Origin: Nocardia sp.
Lineage (GTDB): Bacteria > Actinomycetota > Actinomycetes > Mycobacteriales > Mycobacteriaceae
NCBI RefSeq assembly: GCF_025465275.1
Contig: NZ_JAODNK010000153.1
Span: 1-64,000, forward strand
Direction: 5' to 3'
Length of the DNA: 64,000 bases
In this document: positions 28,539 through 37,183 of the stretch, one piece after another
Numbering within the stretch: position 1 is the first letter of the stretch
How the letters are laid out: every line of letters begins with the position of its first letter
Program-made: the position numbers and the translations under genes
Notes under the pieces: model-generated
What the model was told of the DNA's origin: nothing
Seen by the model: only the letters and a program-made list of their open reading frames with translations
Databases searched by the model: none

Positions 28539-29582
28539 TCAGGCCCTGGCGACCTTGCGCTGATGGCTGGGCGGGTGGCCCCGCCAGCGGATGTAGGCGT
28601 GGGTGAAGGCCGCCGTCTCGGAGTAGCCGAGATGGCGGGCGACCTCCTCCACGGTGAGGCCATTGCTGAGCAGCTCCACCGCGATGGTCTCGCGCACCTC
28701 GTCCACCAGCGCCCGGTAGCTGGTCTGTTCGGCCGCCAGCTTCCGGTGCAGCGTGCGTTCGGTCATCGCGTACTCGCGGGCGATCGCGGCCATGGACGGC
28801 ATCTGTCCCGGCTCCTGGATCAGCCGGGCCCGCACCTGCGCCGCGATCCCGCCCCGGTGCGTGCGCCGATCCAGCAGCTGCTGGCACTGCTGCACGCACA
28901 TGGCCCAGGTCTGCGGGTCGGCCGCGGCCATCGGCAGCTCGAGGACCGCGCGCGGAAAGGTGATCGCCGTGCGTGCCGCATTGTCCTCGATCTCGACGAC
29001 GAGCCCGGGGATGGCGAGAAACTCCCGGGGGAAGTCGAATCCCTGAATCTCCAGCAGCACCCGCAGTTCGGTGGTCACCGCACCGACCAGCAGCGGCAGC
29101 ACGTGTGCGATGGCGGCCAGATCGCGTTCGAGCACGAACCCGCGCACATCGTCGGGGATCTGGTCGGTGCCGAATTCGAGCACCACCTCGTCCCGGTTCT
29201 CGTGCAGCAGGAAATCGATGAAGGCCGAACTCAGCGTGGCGTAGCGGCGGGCGACGGTCACCGCGTCACCGATGGTCGGGCTGGTCAGCAGCGCATACCC
29301 CAGAATGCCGGTGTTCCCGAGGCTATAGCGCAACCCCGCCTCCATCCCGAGACCCCGCGCCTGGTCGACGTGTGCGAGCAGGTTCCGCATGATGGCCAGC
29401 TCTTGACTTGCCTGCACCTCGACCGCCGGATCCGACAGTGCCGCCTTGGTGAGCCCGGTTCCGGCGAGGCAGTCCTCCGCCGCGACGCCGTGCGCCTCGG
29501 CCGTTTCGACCAGGTGCCGGGAGGCATCCGGGGCGCGCGGGTGATCCCACACGGGACTGCGACTAGCGACATTGCCGGGCAT
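28539..29582 (-). CDS. AraC-family transcriptional regulator (VirS-like architecture)
   Basis: A 347-residue regulator with an N-terminal arabinose-binding-type domain (PF12625 style) and a C-terminal AraC helix-turn-helix pair (AIAREYAMTERTLHRKLAAE; EEVARHLGYSETAAFTHAY). Domain order and length match VirS, the AraC regulator next to the mymA operon in M. tuberculosis. Here it sits between prpE and a divergent SDR-fadD pair, with 73 bases to the SDR start, so it probably controls that pair and perhaps the whole cluster. The two roles are inference. Confidence 0.9.
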   Translation of the reverse strand: MPGNVASRSPVWDHPRAPDASRHLVETAEAHGVAAEDCLAGTGLTKAALSDPAVEVQASQELAIMRNLLAHVDQARGLGMEAGLRYSLGNTGILGYALLTSPTIGDAVTVARRYATLSSAFIDFLLHENRDEVVLEFGTDQIPDDVRGFVLERDLAAIAHVLPLLVGAVTTELRVLLEIQGFDFPREFLAIPGLVVEIEDNAARTAITFPRAVLELPMAAADPQTWAMCVQQCQQLLDRRTHRGGIAAQVRARLIQEPGQMPSMAAIAREYAMTERTLHRKLAAEQTSYRALVDEVRETIAVELLSNGLTVEEVARHLGYSETAAFTHAYIRWRGHPPSHQRKVARA

Positions 29583-29642
29583 GTGTCTGAAAGTATCAAA
29601 TGCCGGTCCGGTTCACGCATTCCTCGGGGAACTTCGCATTCA

Positions 29643-29648
29643 TAGTGT
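29643..29648 (+). promoter_or_regulatory. -10 element for a leaderless SDR transcript
   Basis: TAGTGT (TANNNT) ends seven bases before ATG 29656. The lack of a Shine-Dalgarno supports leaderless initiation. Confidence 0.45.
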
Positions 29649-29655
29649 TGCTGTC

Positions 29656-30540
29656 ATGGCATTTGGTTCACCGGCGCGAGCGAAGAACGATGATCTGCGC
29701 GGCAAAGTCGTGCTCATCACCGGAGCCGGGGCGGGTATCGGCGCGGCGACGGCCCGGCACTTGACCCGGGAGGGCGCACGCCTCGCGCTCGTGGATCGCG
29801 ACGCGGCGGCGCTGAAGGCGATCGCGGCCGAATTGAGCGGTGACACAGCGACTTTCCTCGCCGACGTCACCGATGCGGCGGCGGTGACGACTGCGGTAGA
29901 CACGGCGATCGAGCATTTCGGCGGCATCGATGTGGTGATTGCCAATGCCGGAATCATCGGGCCGATCGAGACCGTCCGAACCATGAGCGCCGAAGCCTTC
30001 GAGCGCGTCATCGATGTCAATGTGTTCGGCGTGGCTCGCACGGTGCGCGCCGCGCTGCCGTCGATCATCGAGCGCGAAGGCTATGTGCTGGTGATCGCCT
30101 CGGCCGCCGCCGCCATCCCGACGCCCAGCTTCGCCGCCTACGGCGTCAGCAAGGCGGGCGCGGAGTCGTTCGGACGGTCCCTGCGCATGGAGCTCACCGA
30201 GACCGGCGCGACCGCGGGCGTGGCCTACTTCGGCCTGATCGACACCGGCATGGTCCGCGACGAACTGCTCAACGGCACCGGCCTCGAGGCCATGATGGCA
30301 ACCCTGCCCAGCGCGTTCGGCCAACCCGTCCCCGCCGAGGACGCCGCCCGCGCGATTGTCGACGGCATCAAGCGGCGCGGGCGCTTCATCTGCGCGCCGC
30401 GCTACATCACGGTGTTGATCAGCATCCGCACGCTGGTGGCGCTGGCCGAACCACTCATCGCGCGAAACACCAAGCTGCGCGCGGCAATCCGCCGTGCCGA
30501 CCGGATGGTGACCGCAGCCGCGAGCCGAGCCGGACAGTGA
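29656..30540 (+). CDS. Short-chain dehydrogenase/reductase
   Basis: A 294-residue SDR with TGAGAGIGAATA, VIANAGIIG, catalytic Ser in VIASAAAAI and the YGVSK tetrad. Closely resembles the SDR at 25564-26445, including the long C-terminal tail after VAYFGLIDTGM. ATG 29656 was chosen because conserved sequence begins right after it. The open frame continues to 29572 but overlaps the divergent regulator start. Its stop overlaps the GTG of the next gene (GTGA), so the two are coupled. Confidence 0.9.
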   Translation: MAFGSPARAKNDDLRGKVVLITGAGAGIGAATARHLTREGARLALVDRDAAALKAIAAELSGDTATFLADVTDAAAVTTAVDTAIEHFGGIDVVIANAGIIGPIETVRTMSAEAFERVIDVNVFGVARTVRAALPSIIEREGYVLVIASAAAAIPTPSFAAYGVSKAGAESFGRSLRMELTETGATAGVAYFGLIDTGMVRDELLNGTGLEAMMATLPSAFGQPVPAEDAARAIVDGIKRRGRFICAPRYITVLISIRTLVALAEPLIARNTKLRAAIRRADRMVTAAASRAGQ

Positions 30541-32192
30541 GCACACCAAACATGGTGCAGTGCAGCATCTCTCGGCGGCTCGCTCCGATATGCACCCTCG
30601 CCGGAAGCGTGACGGTGCTCATCCGGCGCGGCATCATCGACCCCTTGCGACCGGACATCACGGTGCGCACACTCCGGGCGGCCACCCGATACGGCCCGTT
30701 CGCGGGCGTGATCGCCTCGGGCGCCTACCGATTCGGGCAGTCGCCTGCACTGGTCGACGAACGCGAGACCTTGACCTTCGCCGAAGTCGAGGGGCGATCG
30801 AACGCGCTGGCCCGGGCCTTCCTCGCATATGGGCTCGGCCCCTCCGATGTCATCGCGGTGCTCTGCCGAGATCATGCCGGATTGGTGCTGACCACCGTGG
30901 CGGCCAATAAGATCGGCGCGCGGCTGGTGCTCATGAACACCGGCTTCGCCAAACCTCAGCTCGCCGATGTCGCCGAGCGCGAGCGGGTCACCGCGATCGT
31001 CGCGGACGAGGAATTCCTCGAGTTGCTCGGCGCGATCCGGCCCGAAATACCGCGCGTCACAGCGTGGTCCGACCTTCCCGGCGCGGCCGATCGGGCAAGC
31101 ACACTGGATCGGATGATCGCGGGGCCGTCGCGGGCCCCGATGCCGGTTCCGGCGAAGCCGGGCGGAATCGTCATGCTGACCAGCGGTACGACGGGCACGC
31201 CGAAGGGCGCGCCCCGCGACCGGGTCAATCCGCTGCAGACCGCGCAATTCCTGGATCGGATCCCGCTGCCGGTCGGTGAGACCTTCTGCCTGGCCGCCCC
31301 CATGTTCCACGGCACCGGCCTGGTCATGGGCTCGCTCGGCCTGGCGCTCGGCAATACCATTGTGCTGCAACGCAAATTCGACCCGGAGCACACGCTCCGA
31401 CTGATCGAGAAGCATCGTGTCACCGTGCTCATCCTGGTTCCGACCATGCTGCAACGCATCGTCGACCTCGGCCCGGACGTGCTGAGCCGCTACGACCTCT
31501 CCACGCTGCACATCATCTTCGCCGCGGGCTCGTCACTCGCCCCAGACCTGTGCGGCCGAGTCCGCGAGATCTTCGGCGAAGTCCTCTACAACCTCTACGG
31601 TTCCACCGAGGTCGCCGTCGCCGCGGTTGCCAATCCGAAGGAGCTCGCCGCCGCCCCCGGCACCGTCGGCCGCCCACCCGTCGGCTGCGATATCGCGTTG
31701 TACGACAACGACAATCGCCGCATCACCGAACCCGGCACGATCGGGCGCATCTTCGTCTCCAGCGGCCTGAGCTTCGCCGGCTACACCGACGGCAGACACA
31801 AGCAGACCATCGACGGCCGCCTCTCGAGCGGCGATATGGGCTACTTCGACACCGACGGCCTCTGGTTCGTCGTCGGCCGCGACGACGACATGATCGTCTC
31901 CGGCGGCGAGAACGTCTACCCACTCGAAGTGGAGAATCTCCTCAGCGCCCGCCCCGACATCATCGAGGCCGCCGTCATCGGCGTAGACGACAAGGACTTC
32001 GGAAAACGCCTGCGCGCATTCATCGTCCCCACCCCCTGCTCAACCCCCGACGAAGCCGAGATCAAGAACTACGTCAAGGCCAACCTAGCCCGCTACAAAG
32101 TCCCCCGCGACGTCGCCATCCTCGACCAACTCCCCCGCAACGCCACCGGAAAACTGCTGCGTAATCAACTCGAACAGCCTCAGCGTCGGTAG
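30537..32192 (+). CDS. Fatty acyl-CoA/acyl-AMP ligase, FadD12-like
   Basis: ANL ligase of up to 551 residues: LTSGTTGTPKGAPRDRVNP (P-loop), NLYGSTEVAVAAVAN (A5), SSGDMGYFDTDGLWFVVGRD (A7/A8), DDDMIVSGGENVYPLEVENL, and PRNATGKLLRNQL with the catalytic lysine. Start: GTG 30537 overlaps the SDR stop and suggests coupling. The family usually begins near VTVLIRRGIIDPLRP, so GTG 30609 is an alternative. It is a paralogue of the ligase at 6406-8025. Together with the SDR it may activate and reduce the same acyl substrate. Confidence 0.88.
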   Translation: MSTPNMVQCSISRRLAPICTLAGSVTVLIRRGIIDPLRPDITVRTLRAATRYGPFAGVIASGAYRFGQSPALVDERETLTFAEVEGRSNALARAFLAYGLGPSDVIAVLCRDHAGLVLTTVAANKIGARLVLMNTGFAKPQLADVAERERVTAIVADEEFLELLGAIRPEIPRVTAWSDLPGAADRASTLDRMIAGPSRAPMPVPAKPGGIVMLTSGTTGTPKGAPRDRVNPLQTAQFLDRIPLPVGETFCLAAPMFHGTGLVMGSLGLALGNTIVLQRKFDPEHTLRLIEKHRVTVLILVPTMLQRIVDLGPDVLSRYDLSTLHIIFAAGSSLAPDLCGRVREIFGEVLYNLYGSTEVAVAAVANPKELAAAPGTVGRPPVGCDIALYDNDNRRITEPGTIGRIFVSSGLSFAGYTDGRHKQTIDGRLSSGDMGYFDTDGLWFVVGRDDDMIVSGGENVYPLEVENLLSARPDIIEAAVIGVDDKDFGKRLRAFIVPTPCSTPDEAEIKNYVKANLARYKVPRDVAILDQLPRNATGKLLRNQLEQPQRR

Positions 32193-32240
32193 GTCGGATC
32201 ACATCACCCGAGCGATCATCACTTCCACCTTCAGAATGCT

Positions 32241-32399
32241 TGGTCACACGTCACCGGGCTACTGGTGCTCGCACTCGGGAGGTATCTCGCGGGGCCGGTG
32301 ACCGTCGATTCGCAGCATCTGGGCGTCGTTCTCGCGTCGATGATCCTGATGGGTGTTGGTCTCGCAGCGGTTCAGGGCCCGGCCATGTCCTTGGTGCCC
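32241..32399 (+). pseudogene. Fragment of an MFS (drug:H+ antiporter type) transporter
   Basis: One frame reads two transmembrane-like stretches, GLLVLALGRYLAGPV and GVVLASMILMGVGLAAVQGP, with the loop between them. The spacing and the VGLAAVQGPAMS ending resemble late segments of DHA-type efflux transporters. Sequence before and after has no continuation, so only a 50-residue relic remains. The family call is by eye and tentative. Confidence 0.45.
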
Positions 32400-32542
32400 T
32401 GTCGTGAATGCCGCACGTGCTGTCTTGCGGACACAAACCGACACAGTTCTCTTCCTCGACCATCAAAACGCGAAGTCGGCTTCAATCACCAAACCGACCA
32501 CCAAGAAGATGCTGGTCGGTCCTGTTCCCATCCATATCGTGC

Positions 32543-32660
32543 CCCGCCGAGGGCACCAGAGCCTGCACCCATTGCCTAAAGGGCAGGCCACAGGTTCGAT
32601 TCCCGCCGAGGGCACAGTCGAGAACCCATTTGCCTAGGTCAGGGCAATGTTTGTTCGCAG
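32543..32660 (+). repeat. Decayed tRNA-Arg 3' end and flank (attR-like), partly doubled
   Basis: 32575-32660 repeats the anticodon loop to 3' end of tRNA-Arg and its downstream flank (see 13069). Uncompensated changes in the T-stem show it is not functional. A shorter copy lies just before it: CCCGCCGAGGGCAC occurs at 32543-32556 and again at 32602-32615, each followed by a related ACCCATT-GCCTA segment. This looks like two successive att-type scars. Confidence 0.72.
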
Positions 32661-32699
32661 CCGAGCCACGGCACGGTCCACTGGCGCCGAGCCCAGAGC

Positions 32700-33222
32700 G
32701 CTTTGAGCCTTGCACCGCAAGCTAGTTCGGCATTCATCCAGGCCACCGCCCAGGAGGGGCGGGCACTGGCGCGACTCGGCGACACCACCGGCACCTATGA
32801 CACGCTGCGGTGGGTGTCCCGCCTGGTGTCGGAGCTGACCACGCCCGACCGGCCCGAACATCACTTCCGCTACGATCCGGCGAAATCCGACGCCCATGTG
32901 GCAACCACTCTGGCATGGCTCGGCGACCCGGCGGCGGAGTCCTACGCCCGGCACGTGCTGGCCGATCTGGCGGGTGCTGCGCCGGTCCGGCCGCGCCGGA
33001 TCGCGTCGGCCGACCTGGACCTCGGTCTTGCGCTCGTGGCCGCCGACAAACCCGACGAGGCGGCGGACGTCGCGCTGGCCGCAGTCGAATCCGGGCGGCT
33101 GGTGCCCTCGAATTTCTCGCGCGTCTCCGAGGTGGTTACCGGTATCGAAGAGCGGGGCGCAGCCGTCCGTGGTGCGCGAAGCGTTTCAGGACATCTATTC
33201 TTCGTCGAATTCCCGCCTGTAG
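32700..33222 (+). pseudogene. C-terminal remnant of an XRE-type regulator with TPR domain, frameshifted
   Basis: The frame from about 32727 shows the helical C-terminal region typical of actinomycete XRE/TPR regulators: AQEGRALARLGD, TTPDRPEHHFRYDPAK, HVATTLAWLGDPAAE, ASADLDLGLALVAADKPDEA and ESGRLVPSN. The N-terminal DNA-binding domain is missing. At about 33150 homology moves to the next frame, where PSVVREAFQDIYSS gives a natural C-terminus ending at 33222. Both the missing 5' part and the frameshift indicate a dead gene. Confidence 0.7.
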
Positions 33223-33259
33223 TTGGGTATTCGGCTTCGATTGCCCGTCGACCGCTCGG

Positions 33260-33718
33260 TCAGGGCTCGAGGTCGACCATCCCCTTGCCGCTGGAAATAT
33301 CGAATGGCACCGAGACCTGGTCGTGGGCGATCAACCAGGCGCCGTTGATCTTTCGCATGCCGTAGGTAACCCGGACCCACATGCCGTTCGCCGTCACCCC
33401 GTTCGGCATTGTGCCACGCAGGCGAGCGAAGGCATGGCCGAAGGCCACCCCGTCGCCCACGGTGAATGTCAGGTCGCGCAGTTCGTAGTTCACCGTTTCG
33501 AAGAACGCGAACACCCGCGCCCAGTTCTCGAGTTTCGCCGCGATGCCGACGTGCTGGAGCGGCGGCTCGACGTCGAAGGACACGACATCGGTCGAGTACG
33601 ACTGCCGCAGGGCCTCTAGGTCCTTTGCGTGCAAGGCTTCGACCAGCTTGCCGATCTGATCACGGATCTCGACTTCGTCGCGGTCGGTGTGTGCTCGAAA
33701 GTTGTTGTCTGTAGTCAT
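33260..33718 (-). CDS. SnoaL-like / nuclear transport factor 2 fold protein
   Basis: A 152-residue SnoaL-like protein: EIRDQIGKLVEALHAKDLEA, followed by SYSTDVVSFDVEPPLQHVG, and the terminal beta-hairpins WVRVTYGMRKINGAWLIAHD and VSVPFD. Such proteins are small cone-shaped enzymes or ligand binders (isomerase/cyclase/hydrolase). The His-Asp pair near the C-terminus (AHDQVSVPF) is commonly kept. ATG 33718 has AAGGAG upstream and overlaps the stop of a tiny upstream frame as ATGA. Confidence 0.88.
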   Translation of the reverse strand: MTTDNNFRAHTDRDEVEIRDQIGKLVEALHAKDLEALRQSYSTDVVSFDVEPPLQHVGIAAKLENWARVFAFFETVNYELRDLTFTVGDGVAFGHAFARLRGTMPNGVTANGMWVRVTYGMRKINGAWLIAHDQVSVPFDISSGKGMVDLEP

Positions 33719-33897
33719 ATCCGAAACTCCTTGTCTTGTTTTGCGCGTATGACCTTCCGGCGAGGCAGCCTGGAATGGCCTCGGTGTGGGCGGGTGGTCT
33801 GATCGTGCGGCACGCTCGCTGTGCTTGTTTCCTGACCATAGGCACTGAGCCCACCGACCAGCAGCGCCGCGGCGGTGGTCATCAGGATAGTTCTCAT
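33715..33897 (-). CDS. Possible small exported peptide, coupled to the SnoaL-like gene
   Basis: A 60-residue frame beginning MRTILMTTAAALLVGGLSAY, which looks like a signal peptide, then a polar, basic tail rich in His/Arg. Its TGA overlaps the ATG of the SnoaL-like gene (ATGA), the usual sign of a real upstream cistron. No Shine-Dalgarno is visible before its ATG and I recognise no family. It could be a genuine secreted peptide or the surviving N-terminus of a truncated exported protein. Confidence 0.35.
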   Translation of the reverse strand: MRTILMTTAAALLVGGLSAYGQETSTASVPHDQTTRPHRGHSRLPRRKVIRAKQDKEFRI

Positions 33898-34034
33898 CGG
33901 CACTGTGGAAATTGGGCTGATCATGCCCAAAAGTTATTGCGCCTCAGACATTTTCGCTAAGACCAATATCGCTAAGGTGTTATAGCTCCGGGGCTATGCC
34001 GAAGCTGATCCCACCCTCGGGCACTTGCCGGATT

Positions 34035-34931
34035 TCACTGCCGCGGTTCGGTGGAGTCCCAGTTCCAGTCGATGATCGTGGTGCGCAGCCGTTGGGCCGC
34101 GGCCGGGAGATGGCTGCCGGCACCCCAGTACAGCGTGAGTGTCCGGCGGCACTGCGGACTGTCTACGGCGATCCACGCGACGGAATCGCTGGGGATGGAA
34201 CGCCGCGCGAGGTCGGGGACAAGACCAATGCCGAGTCCCGCCTTGATCAGCTCGCCGATGGCGCCCAGTTCGTCACCCTCGCAGACGATCTTCGGGGTGA
34301 GATCCCGGGCGCCGAAGAGCCGATCGAGCAGCCGCCGGTGCCAGTGCCCCTTGCCGGCGGCAATGAACGGCTCCTCGGCGAGTTCGTCGACGGTGACCGA
34401 AGTCCGGCCCGCCAGTGGATGATCCAGCGGCACGGCCAGCCACATCGCCTCGTCGAGTAGCCGGACGGCTTCCAGGCCGTCGCCGTCGCCGCGGATCGGC
34501 TGCGAGGCGACGCAGAGGTCGACGTCCTGCGCCAGCAGGCGGCGGGCCATCTCCGCGGCGGGTAGCTGGTGGAGTTCGACCTCGATGCCAGGGTGGGACC
34601 GCTTGAACTCCGCGAGCGGGCCGATGAAGGTGAGGAAGGTCTCCGATGCCAGTCGCACGGTGCCGAAATCCCCGCCGAGGGACTCGGCGACGGCCCGCCG
34701 GCCTGCCTCGAGCTCGCCGAGCGAGCGTTCGACGTAGCCACGGAAGAGTTGCCCGGTGTCGTTGAGCCGCAGCCGCCCGGCCCGGTCGAACAGCGGCGTG
34801 CCGAGCTCGCTCTCGAGTCGCGCGATGGTCCGGCTCAGCGACGGCTGAGCCACCCGAAGTTCCTCGGCCGCATGACTGAGGTGCTCGAGCCGCGCCACCA
34901 CGAGGAACTGCCGGAGCGTGTGCAAGTCCAT
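34035..34931 (-). CDS. LysR-family transcriptional regulator
   Basis: A 298-residue LysR regulator: N-terminal winged helix (MDLHTLRQFLVVARLEHLSH, then AAEELRVAQPSLSRTIARLE) and a periplasmic-binding-protein-like effector domain (FGTVRLASETFLTF; AGLGIGLVPDLARR). The start ATG 34931 is preceded by GGGAGAAG; the frame extends 12 codons further without homology. It probably regulates nearby small enzymes such as the SnoaL-like gene on the same strand, but no target is certain. Confidence 0.92.
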   Translation of the reverse strand: MDLHTLRQFLVVARLEHLSHAAEELRVAQPSLSRTIARLESELGTPLFDRAGRLRLNDTGQLFRGYVERSLGELEAGRRAVAESLGGDFGTVRLASETFLTFIGPLAEFKRSHPGIEVELHQLPAAEMARRLLAQDVDLCVASQPIRGDGDGLEAVRLLDEAMWLAVPLDHPLAGRTSVTVDELAEEPFIAAGKGHWHRRLLDRLFGARDLTPKIVCEGDELGAIGELIKAGLGIGLVPDLARRSIPSDSVAWIAVDSPQCRRTLTLYWGAGSHLPAAAQRLRTTIIDWNWDSTEPRQ

Positions 34932-35314
34932 GATCTTCTCCCTCGGCCACCATTCCCAGGGCGCCACCGAGGCCCAGCAGCTGGCGTCTGCTCATGCTCC
35001 CGATGTTGCTCAGGACACCTATAGAGCAATATAGCCAGCTGGTCCACCCTTCGGAGACGGCCTCGCCGCGTTGACCTTCCGCCGGGCTGCGCGGCCGCAT
35101 CGAACCGCGCGATCAGCGGCAGAAGCGGATGCTGCTGGTCGCCACCCGCGATACGGTCTTGTTGCCGACAGGGTGCGATCGACTGCCCTGGGCGGCGCTG
35201 AATTCGCCTGCAGAAGTGAACTTCTCGTGCAACTAGTGGGTGAAGAAGTCGAAATCCAGTCGGCGAGGGCGATGGATTGCCGACGCGCAAGGACGGTGCA
35301 GCCTCGGTTGTGGA
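34932..35314. other. Intergenic region without recognisable gene
   Basis: 383 bases between the LysR and SRPBCC genes. Open frames here have no supported start or family. The stretch next to the LysR start contains TATAGAGCAATATAGC, an AT-rich imperfect repeat that could hold the LysR promoter or operator; nothing else is seen. Confidence 0.5.
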
Positions 35315-35719
35315 TCAGTCGGATTCAACTGTTTTCTTGAAGATGATCAGGGCTTGATCCATGGTGGCCGTGAAGGGGGTGGCCATGGCGTCGGGCAGGA
35401 TGTCGCGGCTCCACACGAAACGGGTGGTGTTGTCGCCGCTGGTGTACACCTGCATGACCGCGTTGTCGTGCAGTGGCGTCACGGTCCCGCCCACGACCGA
35501 GTAGACGAAGCGACGGGCTTCGTGGTCGACAGTGATAAGTCGTTCGCGGACTACGGTGCCGTGGGCGAAGGTCACCTCGCGGACGCCGTCACCCAGGTCG
35601 GCGCTAGCAGTGACCAGGCCGGGGGCCATCAGGAGTGGGCCGTCGACGAAGTCGGCGACCACCGCCCACACCTCCTGCGGCGCAGCATCGATGAGGATCT
35701 CTCGGGAGATCGAAGCCAT
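35315..35719 (-). CDS. SRPBCC / START-like fold protein (polyketide cyclase/dehydrase family)
   Basis: A 134-residue helix-grip protein: ASISREILIDAAPQEVWAVV at the N-terminus, VREVTFAHGTVVRERLITVD in the sheet, NTTRFVWSRDILPDAM, and the long C-terminal helix MDQALIIFKKTVES. The family binds hydrophobic ligands or acts as small hydrolases, cyclases or dehydratases. ATG 35719 is preceded by AAGGA. It stands alone on the minus strand with its own spacing, and nothing in its context fixes a ligand. Confidence 0.88.
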   Translation of the reverse strand: MASISREILIDAAPQEVWAVVADFVDGPLLMAPGLVTASADLGDGVREVTFAHGTVVRERLITVDHEARRFVYSVVGGTVTPLHDNAVMQVYTSGDNTTRFVWSRDILPDAMATPFTATMDQALIIFKKTVESD

Positions 35720-35843
35720 GGCATTGTCCTTCCACATCCGGAACCGTGATGCGATCATCGCAGCTGCGCCATGGAAGGAGCAGTGCCATAGGAAATTTCG
35801 ATCAGACGCCGCTCGTTGCGATACTCCGACGGTTCACTGGACG

Positions 35844-36236
35844 TCAGGTGGCTCGCTTTATCCGGGTGCGGGCATCGGCCCAGGAGAGCGGAAGGTCGGC
35901 GGAAGTTGCTGTGGAGTCGGCGAAGTGGGGATTGCCGAGACGACCGGCCATATCCTTCAACATGTCCGCGTGCGCACCGCTGTACACGAATCTCTCCATG
36001 GCCTGCCTGTCGGACCAGGCGGACAGGGTCCAGAAAGTTTTGGTGAACGGCTTCGCGTCCATTGTGTAACCGGCGCAGCCCGGGGCGGACTTCAGTTGGG
36101 TACGAATCTTCACCGTCCAACGCAGGAACCGTGGAACATCTCGGTAACGGGTCAGAGGCAAATTAGTGGTCAGAACATGTAACTGATGTCCGTCAGCGGG
36201 TTTGTAGACTCCGGCAGACCAGGGCAGGGCGGGCAT
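35844..36236 (-). CDS. Dimeric alpha/beta-barrel protein (antibiotic-biosynthesis-monooxygenase/DUF3291-like)
   Basis: A 130-residue protein with the ferredoxin-like pattern of this superfamily: HQLHVLTTNLPL (strand), VPRFLRWTVKIRTQLKSAPG (helix), FWTLSAWSDRQAMERFVYSG (strand plus helix) and HADMLKDMAG. The motif FWTLSxWxDxxxMxxFV is typical. The exact subfamily and substrate are unknown. Start ATG 36236 with GGAAGGGG upstream was preferred over a start 20 codons earlier. Confidence 0.7.
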   Translation of the reverse strand: MPALPWSAGVYKPADGHQLHVLTTNLPLTRYRDVPRFLRWTVKIRTQLKSAPGCAGYTMDAKPFTKTFWTLSAWSDRQAMERFVYSGAHADMLKDMAGRLGNPHFADSTATSADLPLSWADARTRIKRAT

Positions 36237-36353
36237 CGACGGCCCCTTCCGATCGATGTAGGCGGCCGTCCGGGTCTCCCCGGGTACCGTCGCCAAAATC
36301 TCAGAATACTCAGGCGCTCTTCACTCTTCGACTCGAATTCGATGTCGACGCGA

Positions 36354-36833
36354 TCAGGAAGGCCGTGGCTCGAGCTCCAGGTACACCGTGTCCTCCGGCA
36401 CGCCGCCGAAGAAGACCCTGTCATAGAGTTGAGGCCACACGCGGTATATCGAGTTGCGAGCCTGCTCGGCACGTGGCCAGTCGGATTCGCCGAGCACGCG
36501 CACCGTAGCCCTCACCGCCGGACCGAGCGGCTTCCCCCGCACATTGCAGGGCGCGATCAGCGCATGCGGATTGTTCCGGATCCGCTTGACCTTCCCCGAC
36601 TTCCGCTCGGTGAAGACGTAGGCGAGCCCGTCACCATCGATCCCGAACCAGACCGGCGACGGCACCGGCTCGCCGCTACGCCGGAACGTCACCAGCACCG
36701 CGTGCCGGTGCCCGCGCAAACCTTCGAAATCCCCAGCCATCGCGCCCGATTCGGTGATCGAAAACGCGCGCCGATCCCGCAATCTGTCGTACACCAGATT
36801 CATCCCGCTGCCGAAATTCGCCAAGATGCCCAT
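36354..36833 (-). CDS. PPOX-class (pyridoxamine-phosphate-oxidase-fold) F420/FMN-dependent protein
   Basis: A 159-residue split-barrel protein: HAVLVTFRRSGEPVPSPVWF, VFTERKSGKVKRIRNNPHAL and APCNVRGKPLGPAVRATVRV match the PPOX class F420-dependent biliverdin-reductase-like/FDOR-B proteins of actinomycetes. The RSGEP-xxTPVWF-like start and KVxRIRxNP basic loop bind the cofactor phosphate. Start ATG 36833 has GGAGGGTGG upstream. The cofactor (F420 or FMN) cannot be decided by eye. Confidence 0.88.
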   Translation of the reverse strand: MGILANFGSGMNLVYDRLRDRRAFSITESGAMAGDFEGLRGHRHAVLVTFRRSGEPVPSPVWFGIDGDGLAYVFTERKSGKVKRIRNNPHALIAPCNVRGKPLGPAVRATVRVLGESDWPRAEQARNSIYRVWPQLYDRVFFGGVPEDTVYLELEPRPS

Positions 36834-37049
36834 GACTACCACCCTCCGGCACCAAACGTCGTGGCCAGGAACCACGATACGTACGCCGCGCAGTCCCCGG
36901 TCGAATACGGGCGCGACTTACAGGCGAAGCCGAAGCGTCCGCACTGAGAAATCGCTTGTGACAAACTGCCATTCGGATCGCCGACCGGGCTGACCGAACG
37001 GCCCGCAGGGTGCGACGGGTACTTGTGCTCGGGCGATGTGCGGGTCGGC

Positions 37050-37176
37050 CGTTCAAGGGCTTGGCGGTCAAGAGCGAGCGCAGCACTGCGCGGGTCGCCT
37101 CCGGGTCGGCCAGTGGGTCGAAGCCAGGAACTGTGCCCAGAACGTGCGCTATCTCGGGGTGCAGCTGCATCTTCAC
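37050..37176 (-). pseudogene. N-terminal fragment of an alpha/beta hydrolase (esterase)
   Basis: The frame from GTG 37176 (or ATG 37170) reads KMQLHPEIAHVLGTVPGFDP, then ATRAVLRSLL, like the start of HSL-type esterases. It follows the beta-lactamase stop by seven bases with a GAGGG site, as a second cistron would. Homology ends after about 40 residues at about 37050 and no catalytic motif follows, so the gene is truncated. Confidence 0.5.
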
Positions 37177-37183
37177 GACGACG

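Noticed and set aside
32575..32615. Second tRNA-Arg gene
   Set aside because: Only the 3' half is present, the T-stem is broken by uncompensated changes and there is no acceptor 5' arm or D-arm.
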